A stretch of DNA of 64,000 nucleotides, taken from Deefgea piscis (lineage in GTDB: Bacteria; Pseudomonadota; Gammaproteobacteria; Burkholderiales; Chitinibacteraceae). The stretch covers positions 3,038,001 through 3,102,000 of the forward strand of contig NZ_CP081149.1 in assembly GCF_019665785.1 (NCBI RefSeq), written 5' to 3'. The notes beneath the pieces were generated by a model, which had not been told where the DNA came from, did no database searches, and was given only the letters and a program-made list of their open reading frames with translations. Positions 9,938-18,700 of the stretch are shown in pieces. The position numbers and the translations under genes were made by a program. Position 1 is the stretch's first letter. The number at the start of each line of letters is the position of its first letter.

Positions 9938-11665
9938 TTAAATCTCTTGAGGAGCGTAATAAACCTCGACTTCATTCCCAATACCAACATAATTAACGCG
10001 TAATGCAAGTGCTTTAACCAATGAAATTCCACGGCCAAAAGTAAACTCAGGCACAGCATCAATGACCTCGCCGCTTTGTAAAGAACGAGACCAATCGAAC
10101 CCTTCGCCACTATCCTTCACTCGAATGCGTAAAATTTCATGTCCTCTGAGTAATACCCCCATCAAATCAATTTCTATGCGACCTTCTTTAAGCTCTGCTA
10201 AACGACGCACCCGCTCTGTTAAATAATTTTCCATACCATCGGGATTCATTTTCATTTTAGAATCCATGCCAAGTAGACCATGATCAACGGCATTAACAAA
10301 CAGTTCGGTCAATATTAAAAAAACATCTGATTGCGAGCTGGCCAAGGACTTTATTTCTTTAACAAACGTCATCATAAAAGGAATCGTATTTACATAGCGT
10401 AACTCTTCAGCAGTTAATACCAAATTGTAACGCCAAGTGCTTTGATTTCCTGTTGCAAAATCAGCCGTTAATAACTGGCTAATATCTTCTGACGAATGAT
10501 GATTAACTTTTAAATCACGATTTGGATTGGCGCCAAAGCTGGCTAAAACTAAAGAAACATCATCATGATGCTTTTCTTGCTGCAAGAAATTGAGGAAGGT
10601 TTCTTGGAAATATTCAATCGGTTTTAAATTCGATTTTTCTTTCAATAACCGTAGTAAACGCTCAGTGCCAAACTCTTCGCCTTGTTGATTTCTAGCTTCA
10701 ATCAAACCATCCGAACACGCGACAACATAGCCAGTACCATTCGAGTAAAATCTTTCCGGAGAAAAATCCATAGAATGGGAAGGAATAATGCCCAACGGTA
10801 AGTTTTTAGAACGGCACTCAGAAACCACATCACCTTGTTCATTGACTAGATAAACCATAGGCATGCCGCCATTCCAGATCTCGATACATCCGGTGGTTTC
10901 ATCAATAGAGATCAAAGTAACGCAAACAAAACGCCCAACAGGTAAAACCTGTCGAACTTTATCGTTCATTTCTAATAAAATATCGCTGATCGCATAACCT
11001 TTTTCAGTCATGCTATAAAAGGGCTGCGTGAGTGGCAGTACATTCAATGCGGCAGTTAAGCCATGACCAATGCCATCAGCAAGCATGACATGCAAGGCTT
11101 GCCCTGGGGTACGAGCAGACGCGATCAAGTCTCCTGACAAACTCTCAGCTGGTGATAGCAAATACTGCAATTGAGGATCTGATAGTCGTTCCGAATTGAC
11201 TAACTGCTCCATCAAATGCCGCACAACGCGTTTTTCTTCCTCAGCATTCTCATAGTAGTCAGCAAGCCGCTCGGACTGCTCTCTGACCTTTCTATTGAGC
11301 TCTAAAGTCCGTCCAAAAGCTTTTAACTTGGCTTCTAAAACTCGAAAATTAACTGGCTTATTAATATAGTCGTCCGCACCTCGCTCAATTGCATCAGCAA
11401 GCGCATTTTCCTCGCCGATCCCTGTAACAAAAACAATAGGAACCCAGCGCTCTCCCGATTCTGCTTTAATAATGATCGCAGCTTCAGGGCCAGTCATGAT
11501 CGGCATCATGACATCCATTAATACTAAATCTGGCTGCTCCAAACGACACTGCTCAATCGCATCCACCCCATTTCTAGCCAATATCGCCTTATGACCCAAG
11601 GCTTCTACAAAGCGCGAAATGAGCAGTAAAATTGCTTCAGTATCATCTACAACCAAGATTTTCAT
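9938..11665 (-). CDS. Response regulator with PP2C phosphatase and ATPase domains (HsbR-like partner-switching regulator)
   Basis: A 575-residue cytoplasmic protein with three modules: a receiver domain (D7-D8, phospho-acceptor D51 in LVLMDVMMP), a SpoIIE/PP2C serine phosphatase domain (about 165-375, with SLSGDLIA, MLADGIGHGLTAAL, CSDGLIEAR and HHDDVSLVL metal-site motifs), and a C-terminal GHKL-type ATPase (ELFVNAVDHGLLGM, VKDSGEGFDW, GRGISLVKAL) as in anti-sigma kinases. This is the architecture of Pseudomonas HsbR, which phosphorylates or dephosphorylates the STAS protein HsbA. Here the STAS gene is 5 bp upstream, which supports the pair. Its place in a chemotaxis locus suggests control of flagellar gene expression or motile/sessile choice; that is inference. 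Confidence 0.88.
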   Translation of the reverse strand: MKILVVDDTEAILLLISRFVEALGHKAILARNGVDAIEQCRLEQPDLVLMDVMMPIMTGPEAAIIIKAESGERWVPIVFVTGIGEENALADAIERGADDYINKPVNFRVLEAKLKAFGRTLELNRKVREQSERLADYYENAEEEKRVVRHLMEQLVNSERLSDPQLQYLLSPAESLSGDLIASARTPGQALHVMLADGIGHGLTAALNVLPLTQPFYSMTEKGYAISDILLEMNDKVRQVLPVGRFVCVTLISIDETTGCIEIWNGGMPMVYLVNEQGDVVSECRSKNLPLGIIPSHSMDFSPERFYSNGTGYVVACSDGLIEARNQQGEEFGTERLLRLLKEKSNLKPIEYFQETFLNFLQQEKHHDDVSLVLASFGANPNRDLKVNHHSSEDISQLLTADFATGNQSTWRYNLVLTAEELRYVNTIPFMMTFVKEIKSLASSQSDVFLILTELFVNAVDHGLLGMDSKMKMNPDGMENYLTERVRRLAELKEGRIEIDLMGVLLRGHEILRIRVKDSGEGFDWSRSLQSGEVIDAVPEFTFGRGISLVKALALRVNYVGIGNEVEVYYAPQEI

Positions 11666-11670
11666 GCAAA

Positions 11671-11976
11671 TTACCTAATGGTGAAAATTTTACCAAAGCA
11701 TGCAATTTCAAGAACCTGCTTAACAGTATCACGGCAATTGACCAGAGCTAGACTTTTGCTGGCAGCCGATATTTTCTCTTTTAAAAGTAACAGCATGCCA
11801 AGTGCAGAACTATCTAAATAATTGACATTTTGAAAATCAACGAGCACCTCTTTTATTTCTGCATTTGCAATCAAAGACTCGCAAACCTGCCGAAATTCTC
11901 TATGCGCACTGAAATCAAACTGCCCCGATAAAATGACGCGGCCAACGTTACCCTCAATCTGCACGGTAGGTGTCAT
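11671..11976 (-). CDS. STAS-domain anti-sigma-factor antagonist (HsbA-like)
   Basis: A 101-residue single STAS domain with the typical DSSALG motif (D55-S56-S57); the second serine aligns with the regulated phospho-serine of SpoIIAA-type proteins. Its phosphorylation state is expected to be set by the REC-PP2C-ATPase protein encoded 5 bp downstream. In Pseudomonas the equivalent HsbA binds the anti-sigma factor FlgM or a diguanylate cyclase; no FlgM or GGDEF gene is in this window, so the target here is open. About 95 bp separates it from the upstream kinase gene. Confidence 0.88.
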   Translation of the reverse strand: MTPTVQIEGNVGRVILSGQFDFSAHREFRQVCESLIANAEIKEVLVDFQNVNYLDSSALGMLLLLKEKISAASKSLALVNCRDTVKQVLEIACFGKIFTIR

Positions 11977-12072
11977 ACGTAATTAACCTTATAACTTGTA
12001 GTAAATATATTCACAGTAAAGCCGAGAATTTATCAGGCAGATACAAGTGCCAATATAAATTCTCAACCACTT

Positions 12073-13248
12073 TCACACCTTAGTTGTAGCTGTCGTTAGT
12101 GGCAAGCGAATCTTAAAAGAACTACCAAAATCTAACTTAGATTCAACACTAATCCCGCCGCCATAGGAAGATACTAAATTTCTCACAATTGCTAGACCTA
12201 GACCAGTACCATCTTTGCGTGTGGTAAAAAAGGGTTCAAACAGTCTAACGCAAGTCGCTTCAGACATACCGCAACCATAATCTTTAATTTCAATTTCTAG
12301 AGTAGATGTATCCACAGATAGACTACAGAGCACTTCCTGCCCTGATGCTGACGCTTGGAGTGCATTTTCAAGTAAATTAGCGATAGCACCAGAAAACTCT
12401 CTGGCATTTACTTTTGCCCAAACTGGCCTGTTCGAGCCGATCAACAACAGCGCCACATTTTTAGCGTCAAATTGAGGCTGCACGTGCTGAATTGCATCAA
12501 GTAATACCCCACCCACCTCTAAACGCTCAGTAAATTGCTGCTGCCCACGTACAAAACGCAGCATATTTTGAATCAAGACCTCTAAATGCCGGAGGCGCTC
12601 TAATGATTTTTGGGCAAATCGAACGCGATCTTCACTACTTAGCTCCGCCCGAACTAAGTGCCCACTATAAAGAAGTGCTGTTGCCAGTGGTGTGCGCAGT
12701 TGATGCGCTAAGCCAGCTGCCATCTCTCCCATTTCAACCAAACGCTGATGTCGACTTAATGCACGACGCATTTCTGTAGCAGTAGTCACATCATGCAATA
12801 AAACCAGTCGAACCCCTTCTTCGGGTACATCAACCTCCTCCAAAAGAAGGTGACGTGCGCTATCTCCACTTTGGTACTCCAAAACGCCAGGCTCATCAGT
12901 CGCTTGCATTTGCTCAGCCAAGACCTTTAACCAATTAAATCGGTGATCAGTACGCCCTAATAACTTTTTTGCTGCTGCATTTTGTGTCAATACATAACCA
13001 CATTGATCTAATTCTAAAACCCCAGCTGGTAATCGATCTAACAGCAAACTAAGACGTCGCGACAATGCTGACTTCTCTTCAAACTCGCGTCGTAAATTAC
13101 CGTTTGCTACCTCTAGCTGCTCAGTAAGAGTGGTAACCTGATCTTGTAATTCCGCATACGCGATTGATAGCTGTTCTGATGCTGCTGTAAATAAAGCAAA
13201 AGCCTGCTCTAAATTTTTAGGATCAATGACTTCTTGGTTTAAACTCAT
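12073..13248 (-). CDS. Cytoplasmic PAS sensor histidine kinase, FlrB/FleS-like
   Basis: A 391-residue soluble kinase: N-terminal coiled coil (about 20-68), a PAS domain (about 70-155, starting at LLDRLPAGVLELD), an HisKA domain with H182 in GLAHQLRTPLATAL, and an HATPase domain with NLLENALQAS, KDYGCGM and TGLGLAIVRNLV. No membrane segment is present. The domain order and the LAHQLRTPL box resemble FlrB/FleS, which activate the sigma-54 regulator FlrC/FleR for flagellar class III genes. No FlrC gene lies next to it in this window. First gene of the minus-strand arm, divergent from cheV with a 197-bp shared promoter region. Confidence 0.85.
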   Translation of the reverse strand: MSLNQEVIDPKNLEQAFALFTAASEQLSIAYAELQDQVTTLTEQLEVANGNLRREFEEKSALSRRLSLLLDRLPAGVLELDQCGYVLTQNAAAKKLLGRTDHRFNWLKVLAEQMQATDEPGVLEYQSGDSARHLLLEEVDVPEEGVRLVLLHDVTTATEMRRALSRHQRLVEMGEMAAGLAHQLRTPLATALLYSGHLVRAELSSEDRVRFAQKSLERLRHLEVLIQNMLRFVRGQQQFTERLEVGGVLLDAIQHVQPQFDAKNVALLLIGSNRPVWAKVNAREFSGAIANLLENALQASASGQEVLCSLSVDTSTLEIEIKDYGCGMSEATCVRLFEPFFTTRKDGTGLGLAIVRNLVSSYGGGISVESKLDFGSSFKIRLPLTTATTKV

Positions 13249-13398
13249 TAAGTAACACTCTTGTCGTCAGCATAGTTATGCATTATAAAGATTTTAGATT
13301 ACTAATTTGACCGCAAAAAAAACAATTTGCGTAAGCAGCTTGAAAAATAAGATTTTTTAAAATAAATTGGTTTTAAGGCTTTATATTTAGAGCTCTAG

Positions 13399-13406
13399 GC
13401 CGATAA
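13399..13406 (+). promoter_or_regulatory. Candidate sigma-28 (FliA) -10 element upstream of cheV
   Basis: The octamer GCCGATAA, identical to the enterobacterial FliA -10 consensus, lies 40 bp before the GTG start of the first cheV. The region that should hold the -35 (TAAAGTTT-like, about 11 nt upstream) reads only weakly similar (TTTATATT). The site is consistent with flagellar-class expression of cheV-cheV-cheY-cheZ-cheA. Confidence 0.55.
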
Positions 13407-13445
13407 TGCTATATTCAATCACCCGCAGCCTCTGGGAGTAAAGTC

Positions 13446-14396
13446 GTGTCAGACCTTCTAAAAAATATCGACGCCCGTACGAAATTGGCAGGGACCAATA
13501 AATTAGAAATATTACTTTTCACTTTGGGCCTAGATCAAAGATCAGGCCGAAGAGAAACTTTTGGCATTAATGTATTTAAAGTTAGAGAAGTAATGAGGAC
13601 GCCAGAAATTACTCAGGCACCTGATATGCCATCTTCAGTAGAAGGCATGGTTAGCTTACGTGGAGTATTGGTTCCTGTTATTGACTTAGCAAAATACGCA
13701 GGTATCGCGACAGAAAGCAAACCTGAGATTATGGTTGTCTCAGAATACAATGGACATACACAAGGCTTTTTAGTGGAAGCTGTCGATACAATCTTACGCT
13801 TAGATTGGTCTGTCATGCGAGTTCCTCCTGATATGCTCACCATGCAGATGGGGGGACTAGTCACAGCGGTAACGGAATTAGAGAGCGGAAAGCTAGTAAT
13901 GATGCTCGATGTTGAAAAAGTGCTTGCTGAGACTACCCAAAAAAGCAACATCATTGATACTGCAGCAGTGGTTTGTGATTCAAGCGTCAGTCATAAAACT
14001 GTGTTTTTTGCTGATGACTCCTTGGTTGCTCGTAGCCAAATCGAACAAACCTTAGATGCAATGAATGTACATCATATGCACGCAATAAATGGTAAACGTG
14101 CATGGGAAGATTTACTTAAGCTAGCCAAGTCTGCAGAAGTGCAAGGAAAAATGGTTAAAGATTTATTGCACTTGGTATTAACCGACGTTGAAATGCCAGA
14201 AATGGACGGCTACATGCTCACCAAGCAAATTAAAAGTGATCCTCGTTTTGCAGGCATCCCAGTTTTGATGCACTCATCGCTATCAGGTCTTTCTAATCAA
14301 AAGCTAGGGCAATCTGTTGGGGTTGATGGTTATGTCGCGAAATTTGAGCCCCATAAACTATCAGAAAGTATCACAAATTTTTTGCGTCGCGAATAA
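13446..14396 (+). CDS. cheV: Chemotaxis coupling protein CheV (first copy)
   Basis: A 316-residue CheW-receiver fusion. The CheW domain (about 20-165) contains FGINVFKVREV and MVSLRGVLVPVIDLAKY; the receiver domain (about 185-316) has ADDS, the phospho-acceptor in LTDVEMPEMDG and the VAKF lysine. CheV couples receptors to CheA and is thought to act as an adaptation or phosphate-buffering module. It starts with GTG, preceded by GGGAG. It is the first gene of the plus-strand arm and is followed 28 bp later by a second cheV of similar layout, suggesting a tandem duplication. Confidence 0.94.
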   Translation: MSDLLKNIDARTKLAGTNKLEILLFTLGLDQRSGRRETFGINVFKVREVMRTPEITQAPDMPSSVEGMVSLRGVLVPVIDLAKYAGIATESKPEIMVVSEYNGHTQGFLVEAVDTILRLDWSVMRVPPDMLTMQMGGLVTAVTELESGKLVMMLDVEKVLAETTQKSNIIDTAAVVCDSSVSHKTVFFADDSLVARSQIEQTLDAMNVHHMHAINGKRAWEDLLKLAKSAEVQGKMVKDLLHLVLTDVEMPEMDGYMLTKQIKSDPRFAGIPVLMHSSLSGLSNQKLGQSVGVDGYVAKFEPHKLSESITNFLRRE

Positions 14397-14424
14397 TCGC
14401 AAAAACACCAGGCTGAGGTGACTT

Positions 14425-15372
14425 ATGAGCAAACCACAACAAACTAACTTACTTGATACCGTCGATGCTCGCACAAAGCTTGCGGGATCGAACAAAATGG
14501 AAATTTTGCTTTTTTCCTTAGGTACACGAGAAATTTTCGGAATTAACGTATTTAAGGTTCGTGAAGTTTCGCAAACACCCAAAATCACAAAAACGCCAAA
14601 TATGCCGCATGGTGTCGAAGGTGTTCTTTCTTTGCGCGGCAACATTATCCCAGTCATTTCATTGGCTCGATTTATTGCAACGCATGAAGAACCTGTAGGT
14701 GATACTTCAAGCACGATGATTGTGACTGAGTTTTCAAAGCATACTCAAGCATTTTTGGTTCATGATGTTGATCGTATTATTCGAGTTGACTGGGATAAAG
14801 TACGTGCTCCAGAAACAATGCTAGCCGGAAACCAAGCGTTGATAACAGCAATTACCGAATTACCTGATGGCAAGCTGGTTTCCATTCTCGATGTTGAACA
14901 AATTTTAGCTACCGTGATTGGCGAACCATTAATTCCTGAGCTACCGCCAACACAAATCAATCCAGATACATTTATGTTTTTTGTTGATGACTCAATGGTT
15001 GCGCGAAAAGAAATTATTGGTGTGCTTGATAAAATTGGTATTAAGTATCATCAAGCCAATAATGGTAAAGAAGCGTGGGATAAACTACAGAATTTAGCTA
15101 ATCGAGCAACTCATGATAGCGAAAACTTGCGAGACAAATTAAAATTAATATTAGTAGATGCTGAAATGCCTGAAATGGATGGGTATGTTCTGACTAAATA
15201 TATAAAATCAGATCATCGTTTTAAAGGTATTCCAGTGGTAATGCACTCTTCTCTTTCATCTAATGCAAATCGTGCAATGGGTGCAAGCGTAGGTGTCGAT
15301 GCTTATGTTGCTAAATTTGATGCGCTCATTTTAGCCGATACTCTTTCCCCGATGTTGAGTAGCCAAGGCTAA
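14425..15372 (+). CDS. cheV: Chemotaxis coupling protein CheV (second copy)
   Basis: A 315-residue CheW-receiver fusion paralogous to its upstream neighbour: both start with a segment of the type DARTKLAG(T/S)NK and keep FGINVFKVREV. The receiver has VDDS, LVDAEMPEMDG and VAKF. Relative to the first copy it has a shorter CheW start (no RSGRRE insertion) and reads TPKITKTPNMP at the receptor-facing segment, so the two may serve different receptor sets. The ATG at 14425 follows GAGGTGA. Confidence 0.94.
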   Translation: MSKPQQTNLLDTVDARTKLAGSNKMEILLFSLGTREIFGINVFKVREVSQTPKITKTPNMPHGVEGVLSLRGNIIPVISLARFIATHEEPVGDTSSTMIVTEFSKHTQAFLVHDVDRIIRVDWDKVRAPETMLAGNQALITAITELPDGKLVSILDVEQILATVIGEPLIPELPPTQINPDTFMFFVDDSMVARKEIIGVLDKIGIKYHQANNGKEAWDKLQNLANRATHDSENLRDKLKLILVDAEMPEMDGYVLTKYIKSDHRFKGIPVVMHSSLSSNANRAMGASVGVDAYVAKFDALILADTLSPMLSSQG

Positions 15373-15440
15373 GTCAACGTCTTCGTAACAAAATAATTAT
15401 ATGCGTATATCAATTGCGATAACGCAGCTGGAGTTAAGTT

Positions 15441-15830
15441 ATGGCAGATCAGAACATGCGTTTTCTCGTGGTAGATGATTTTTCTACCATGCGTCGCATC
15501 GTCCGAAATCTTCTAAAGGAGCTTGGATTTACCAATGTGGATGAAGCAGAAGATGGGCAAGTGGCATTACATAAATTAAAAAATGGCCAATTTGAGTTCG
15601 TCGTAACCGATTGGAACATGCCCAATATGACCGGCATTGAATTATTAAGAGCGATTCGAGCCGATGCCCAACTCAAACATCTACCAGTATTGATGGTGAC
15701 AGCAGAAGCCAAAAAAGAAAATATTATCGAGGCAGCCACTGCTGGAGCAAGCGGTTATGTTGTGAAACCTTTTACAGCAGCCACACTGGATGAAAAGCTG
15801 AAGAAAATTTTTGTCAACATGGCAAAATAA
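15441..15830 (+). CDS. cheY: Flagellar response regulator CheY
   Basis: A 129-residue receiver with the classical flagellar CheY pattern: D12-D13 in [16 protein letters not shown], phospho-acceptor D57 in [12 protein letters not shown] in MVTAEA and K in YVVKPF. This closely follows the enterobacterial CheY that binds FliM. It lies directly ahead of cheZ, whose product dephosphorylates it. The more divergent CheY at 8251 probably serves the other arm. Confidence 0.96.
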   Translation: MADQNMRFLVVDDFSTMRRIVRNLLKELGFTNVDEAEDGQVALHKLKNGQFEFVVTDWNMPNMTGIELLRAIRADAQLKHLPVLMVTAEAKKENIIEAATAGASGYVVKPFTAATLDEKLKKIFVNMAK

Positions 15831-15868
15831 TTTTTCACAATACATGATAACAATCAGTAGGAGGCACT

Positions 15869-16627
15869 GTGAGCGATAATGCACTAAATAATGGGGACTC
15901 CCCAGACCTTGAGGCGCTTTTTGATAGTATTTTGGTATCAAGCCAAGTAGAAGTTTCCTCGCCAGTCGCCTCGGTAGACTCCGCCAGCAGCCAAGAAGAC
16001 CCACAGTCATTGATGGCGGAGCCTGCCAAATCAATGTTTTCACACATTGGTCAAATTACACGCAAACTCCATGACACCTTGCGTGAACTTGGCTTAGATA
16101 AGTCGTTAGAATCCGCTGCAGCATCAATTCCTGATGCTAGAGACCGACTGTCTTATGTCGCGACAATGACTGAACAAGCAGCAGAACGTACTCTCAATGC
16201 GCTAGACATTGCCAAGCCACTACAAGATGACATCACCGAAAGTTCAAAAAAACTGTCTCAACAATGGGATCGATTTTTCAATAAAGAACTGAGCATTGAT
16301 GAATTTAAATCATTGGTTGAAAACACTAGAACACACTTGTCAAAGACAGCACAACAATCAGACGAAGTTAGCACACAGATGCTTGAAATCATGATGGCAC
16401 AAGACTTCCAAGATTTAACTGGCCAAGTAATTAAACGTGTTTTGACTATGGCAAAAGATATGGAAAGTCATTTACTTGATTTTCTGCTGATGTTTAGTCC
16501 GCAAGGAACAAATAAAGCAGATGAAAATAGCCTATTAAATGGCCCTGTTATCACAACAGAAGGAAGAACCGATATTGTTACTAACCAAGAACAGGTTGAT
16601 GACCTCTTGGAAAGTCTCGGTTTCTAA
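15869..16627 (+). CDS. cheZ: CheY-P phosphatase CheZ
   Basis: Accelerates dephosphorylation of CheY-P, ending the switch signal. The 252 residues are mostly helical; the long hairpin carries the family signature AQDFQDLTGQVIKR, in which D182 and Q186 match the catalytic Asp and Gln. The C-terminus (QVDDLLESLGF) is the amphipathic CheY-binding helix. The N-terminal 50 residues are low-complexity Ser/Ala/Glu. It starts with GTG at 15869 with GGAGG upstream. Lies between cheY and the second cheA. Confidence 0.95.
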   Translation: MSDNALNNGDSPDLEALFDSILVSSQVEVSSPVASVDSASSQEDPQSLMAEPAKSMFSHIGQITRKLHDTLRELGLDKSLESAAASIPDARDRLSYVATMTEQAAERTLNALDIAKPLQDDITESSKKLSQQWDRFFNKELSIDEFKSLVENTRTHLSKTAQQSDEVSTQMLEIMMAQDFQDLTGQVIKRVLTMAKDMESHLLDFLLMFSPQGTNKADENSLLNGPVITTEGRTDIVTNQEQVDDLLESLGF

Positions 16628-16656
16628 GTCTTATTACCGCGCATAAGGGGTATATC

Positions 16657-18561
16657 ATGAGTGTTTTCGGCGGAATGGAAGACCTATTACAGGACTTCTT
16701 AACTGAGTCTTCAGAGTTGCTATCTGAAGTCGATAATAAGTTAGTTGAGCTAGAAAAACGCCCAGATGATAAAGCGTTACTCAATGATATTTTTCGCGGT
16801 TTCCATACAATTAAAGGCGGGGCTGGCTTTTTAAATGTCGACTCCATGGTGAGTCTTTGCCACAGAACAGAAAATCTTTTTGATAAACTCCGTAATGCCG
16901 AACTCACGCTAAATCCAGAAATTATGGACGAAATTTTAGCCGCAACGGGTGTAGTTCGTGAAATGTTTGGCGAGATGTCCCAAGGCCGTCAACCTGCACC
17001 TGCAGATCCTGCGCTACTGAAAGCTTTAGACGATGTGCTCGAAGGCAAAAGTAGCAATGCTTCAACTGTGTTAGAAAGTCCAGCAGTAACACCTTCAGTT
17101 TTAGTCTCCACGGAAAGCAAACCAGAGCATGACTGGAAAAATTTGTACGATGTCTTACTGGATGAAAAAGAGGTAGCAACTCAAGTGACTAGTGAGCCAT
17201 TATCAAGCGATATTGAAGTCAACAGCGTAGAACATAACGAAGTCTTGGCCCCAAGCGCTGCAATATTAGAGCCAATGCAAAGCTTAAAACCTGCGGCGGC
17301 GACAAGCAATGCTCGACCTCAGGCCAATTCACAACAACTTGCCACACAAGAAACTACCATCCGAATCGATACCGTTCGCTTGGATCAAGTTTTAAATTTA
17401 TCGGGTGAAATAGGCCTCACAAAAAATAGGCTAACTACTCTGCGTGCAGACATTATGTCTGGAAAAATGGATAGCATTACGCTCAAAGCGCTTGATGAAG
17501 CCATTGGTCAGCTCGACTTACTCGTTGGTGATTTACAAAATGCCGTAATGAAAACACGGATGCAGCCAATCGGTCGTTTATTCCAAAAGTATCCACGACT
17601 TGCCCGTGACTTAGCGCGTCAAATGGGGAAAGATGTTGAACTCGTTATCTCAGGCGAAGAGACTGAGCTCGACAAAACGATGCTTGAAGATCTTAATGAT
17701 CCATTAGTGCATTTAGTACGCAATGCAGTCGATCATGGTGTTGAAACGACTGAAGAGCGTATTGCTAGCGGTAAACCCGCCAAAGCCGTTGTTGAACTAA
17801 CAGCGACTCAAGTGGGCGATCATATTCGAATTGAAATTATTGATGACGGGCGAGGCATGCGCCCAGATGTAATTCGTCGTAAAGCCATAGAAAAAGGTTT
17901 AATTGACATCGAAACGGCAAATAGCCTTGATGACAAGCAAAGCTTACAACTTATTTTTCTTCCTGGCTTTTCAACTAAAGATCAAATTTCAAGTGTCTCT
18001 GGTCGCGGCGTTGGAATGGACGTCGTAAAAACGAATATTCAAAAGCTAAATGGGCGCGTTGATATTCAATCTGCAGTGGGTGAGGGATCTCGCTTCACTA
18101 TTTCTCTGCCATTGACCCTTGCGATCTTACCGGTACTCGTTGTCAAAGTGTGCGATCAGCCTTTTGCTGTTCCACTCGCAATGGTTAGAGAAATCATTAC
18201 CATTCGTCAAGAACATGTACAAGAAGTATCAGGAAGAGCAACAATCGTCGTTCGTGACGAAATTTTATCAGTACGCTCTCTAGCCAACTTAATTGGCTGG
18301 GAAGAGGTTCAACTACCGCAATTTGGCGTATTAATGCAATCTGCGGAGCATTCATTTATTCTAGCTGTAGACAGTTTCATTGGCAGAGATGATGTCGTCA
18401 TTAAACCACTACAAAATATCCGTCCTAAAGGCGTTGCAGGAGCAACCTTATCAGGGGATGGTTCAATCGTGCTAGTCCTTGATATGGAAGATCTACTGGC
18501 ATCTGATACAGCAGAAACTTCAGCAATAAAAACCTCTCGTTTTATCGAGCAATTTGTTTAA
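16657..18561 (+). CDS. cheA: Chemotaxis histidine kinase CheA (second copy)
   Basis: A 634-residue CheA. P1 has phospho-acceptor H50 (FRGFHTIKGGAGFLN). The stretch about 130-225 is a variable linker without an obvious CheY-binding P2 domain. P3 starts near 230 (VRLDQVLNLSGEIGLTKNRL). P4 contains HLVRNAVDHGVE, IDDGRGM and GRGVGMDVVKTNIQ, and P5 follows. This form, with an NLSGEIG dimerisation helix, is the type found after cheYZ in polar-flagellar bacteria, and differs clearly from the CheA at 6088. No cheW or cheB is in this arm, so the kinase presumably relies on the CheV pair and on genes elsewhere. Confidence 0.95.
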   Translation: MSVFGGMEDLLQDFLTESSELLSEVDNKLVELEKRPDDKALLNDIFRGFHTIKGGAGFLNVDSMVSLCHRTENLFDKLRNAELTLNPEIMDEILAATGVVREMFGEMSQGRQPAPADPALLKALDDVLEGKSSNASTVLESPAVTPSVLVSTESKPEHDWKNLYDVLLDEKEVATQVTSEPLSSDIEVNSVEHNEVLAPSAAILEPMQSLKPAAATSNARPQANSQQLATQETTIRIDTVRLDQVLNLSGEIGLTKNRLTTLRADIMSGKMDSITLKALDEAIGQLDLLVGDLQNAVMKTRMQPIGRLFQKYPRLARDLARQMGKDVELVISGEETELDKTMLEDLNDPLVHLVRNAVDHGVETTEERIASGKPAKAVVELTATQVGDHIRIEIIDDGRGMRPDVIRRKAIEKGLIDIETANSLDDKQSLQLIFLPGFSTKDQISSVSGRGVGMDVVKTNIQKLNGRVDIQSAVGEGSRFTISLPLTLAILPVLVVKVCDQPFAVPLAMVREIITIRQEHVQEVSGRATIVVRDEILSVRSLANLIGWEEVQLPQFGVLMQSAEHSFILAVDSFIGRDDVVIKPLQNIRPKGVAGATLSGDGSIVLVLDMEDLLASDTAETSAIKTSRFIEQFV

Positions 18562-18604
18562 TTTAATAAAAATTGTCATAAAACTATTCCAACGAACTAG
18601 GAGC

Positions 18605-18700
18605 ATGGCATTTAGCCTGTTACCAGAATATGACGCAAGAACATGCATTTATTGGACGTCAACCTATATTGAATCGTCAGCAACAAATTATTGGCTATGA
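18605..18700 (+). other. Overlapping short reading frame carrying the only good ribosome site
   Basis: A 31-codon frame starts at the ATG at 18605 and follows a CTAGGAG site, overlapping the start of the EAL-HDOD gene in another frame. The EAL-HDOD ATG at 18630 has no comparable site. The short frame could be a leader whose translation feeds the downstream start, or chance. Confidence 0.3.
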
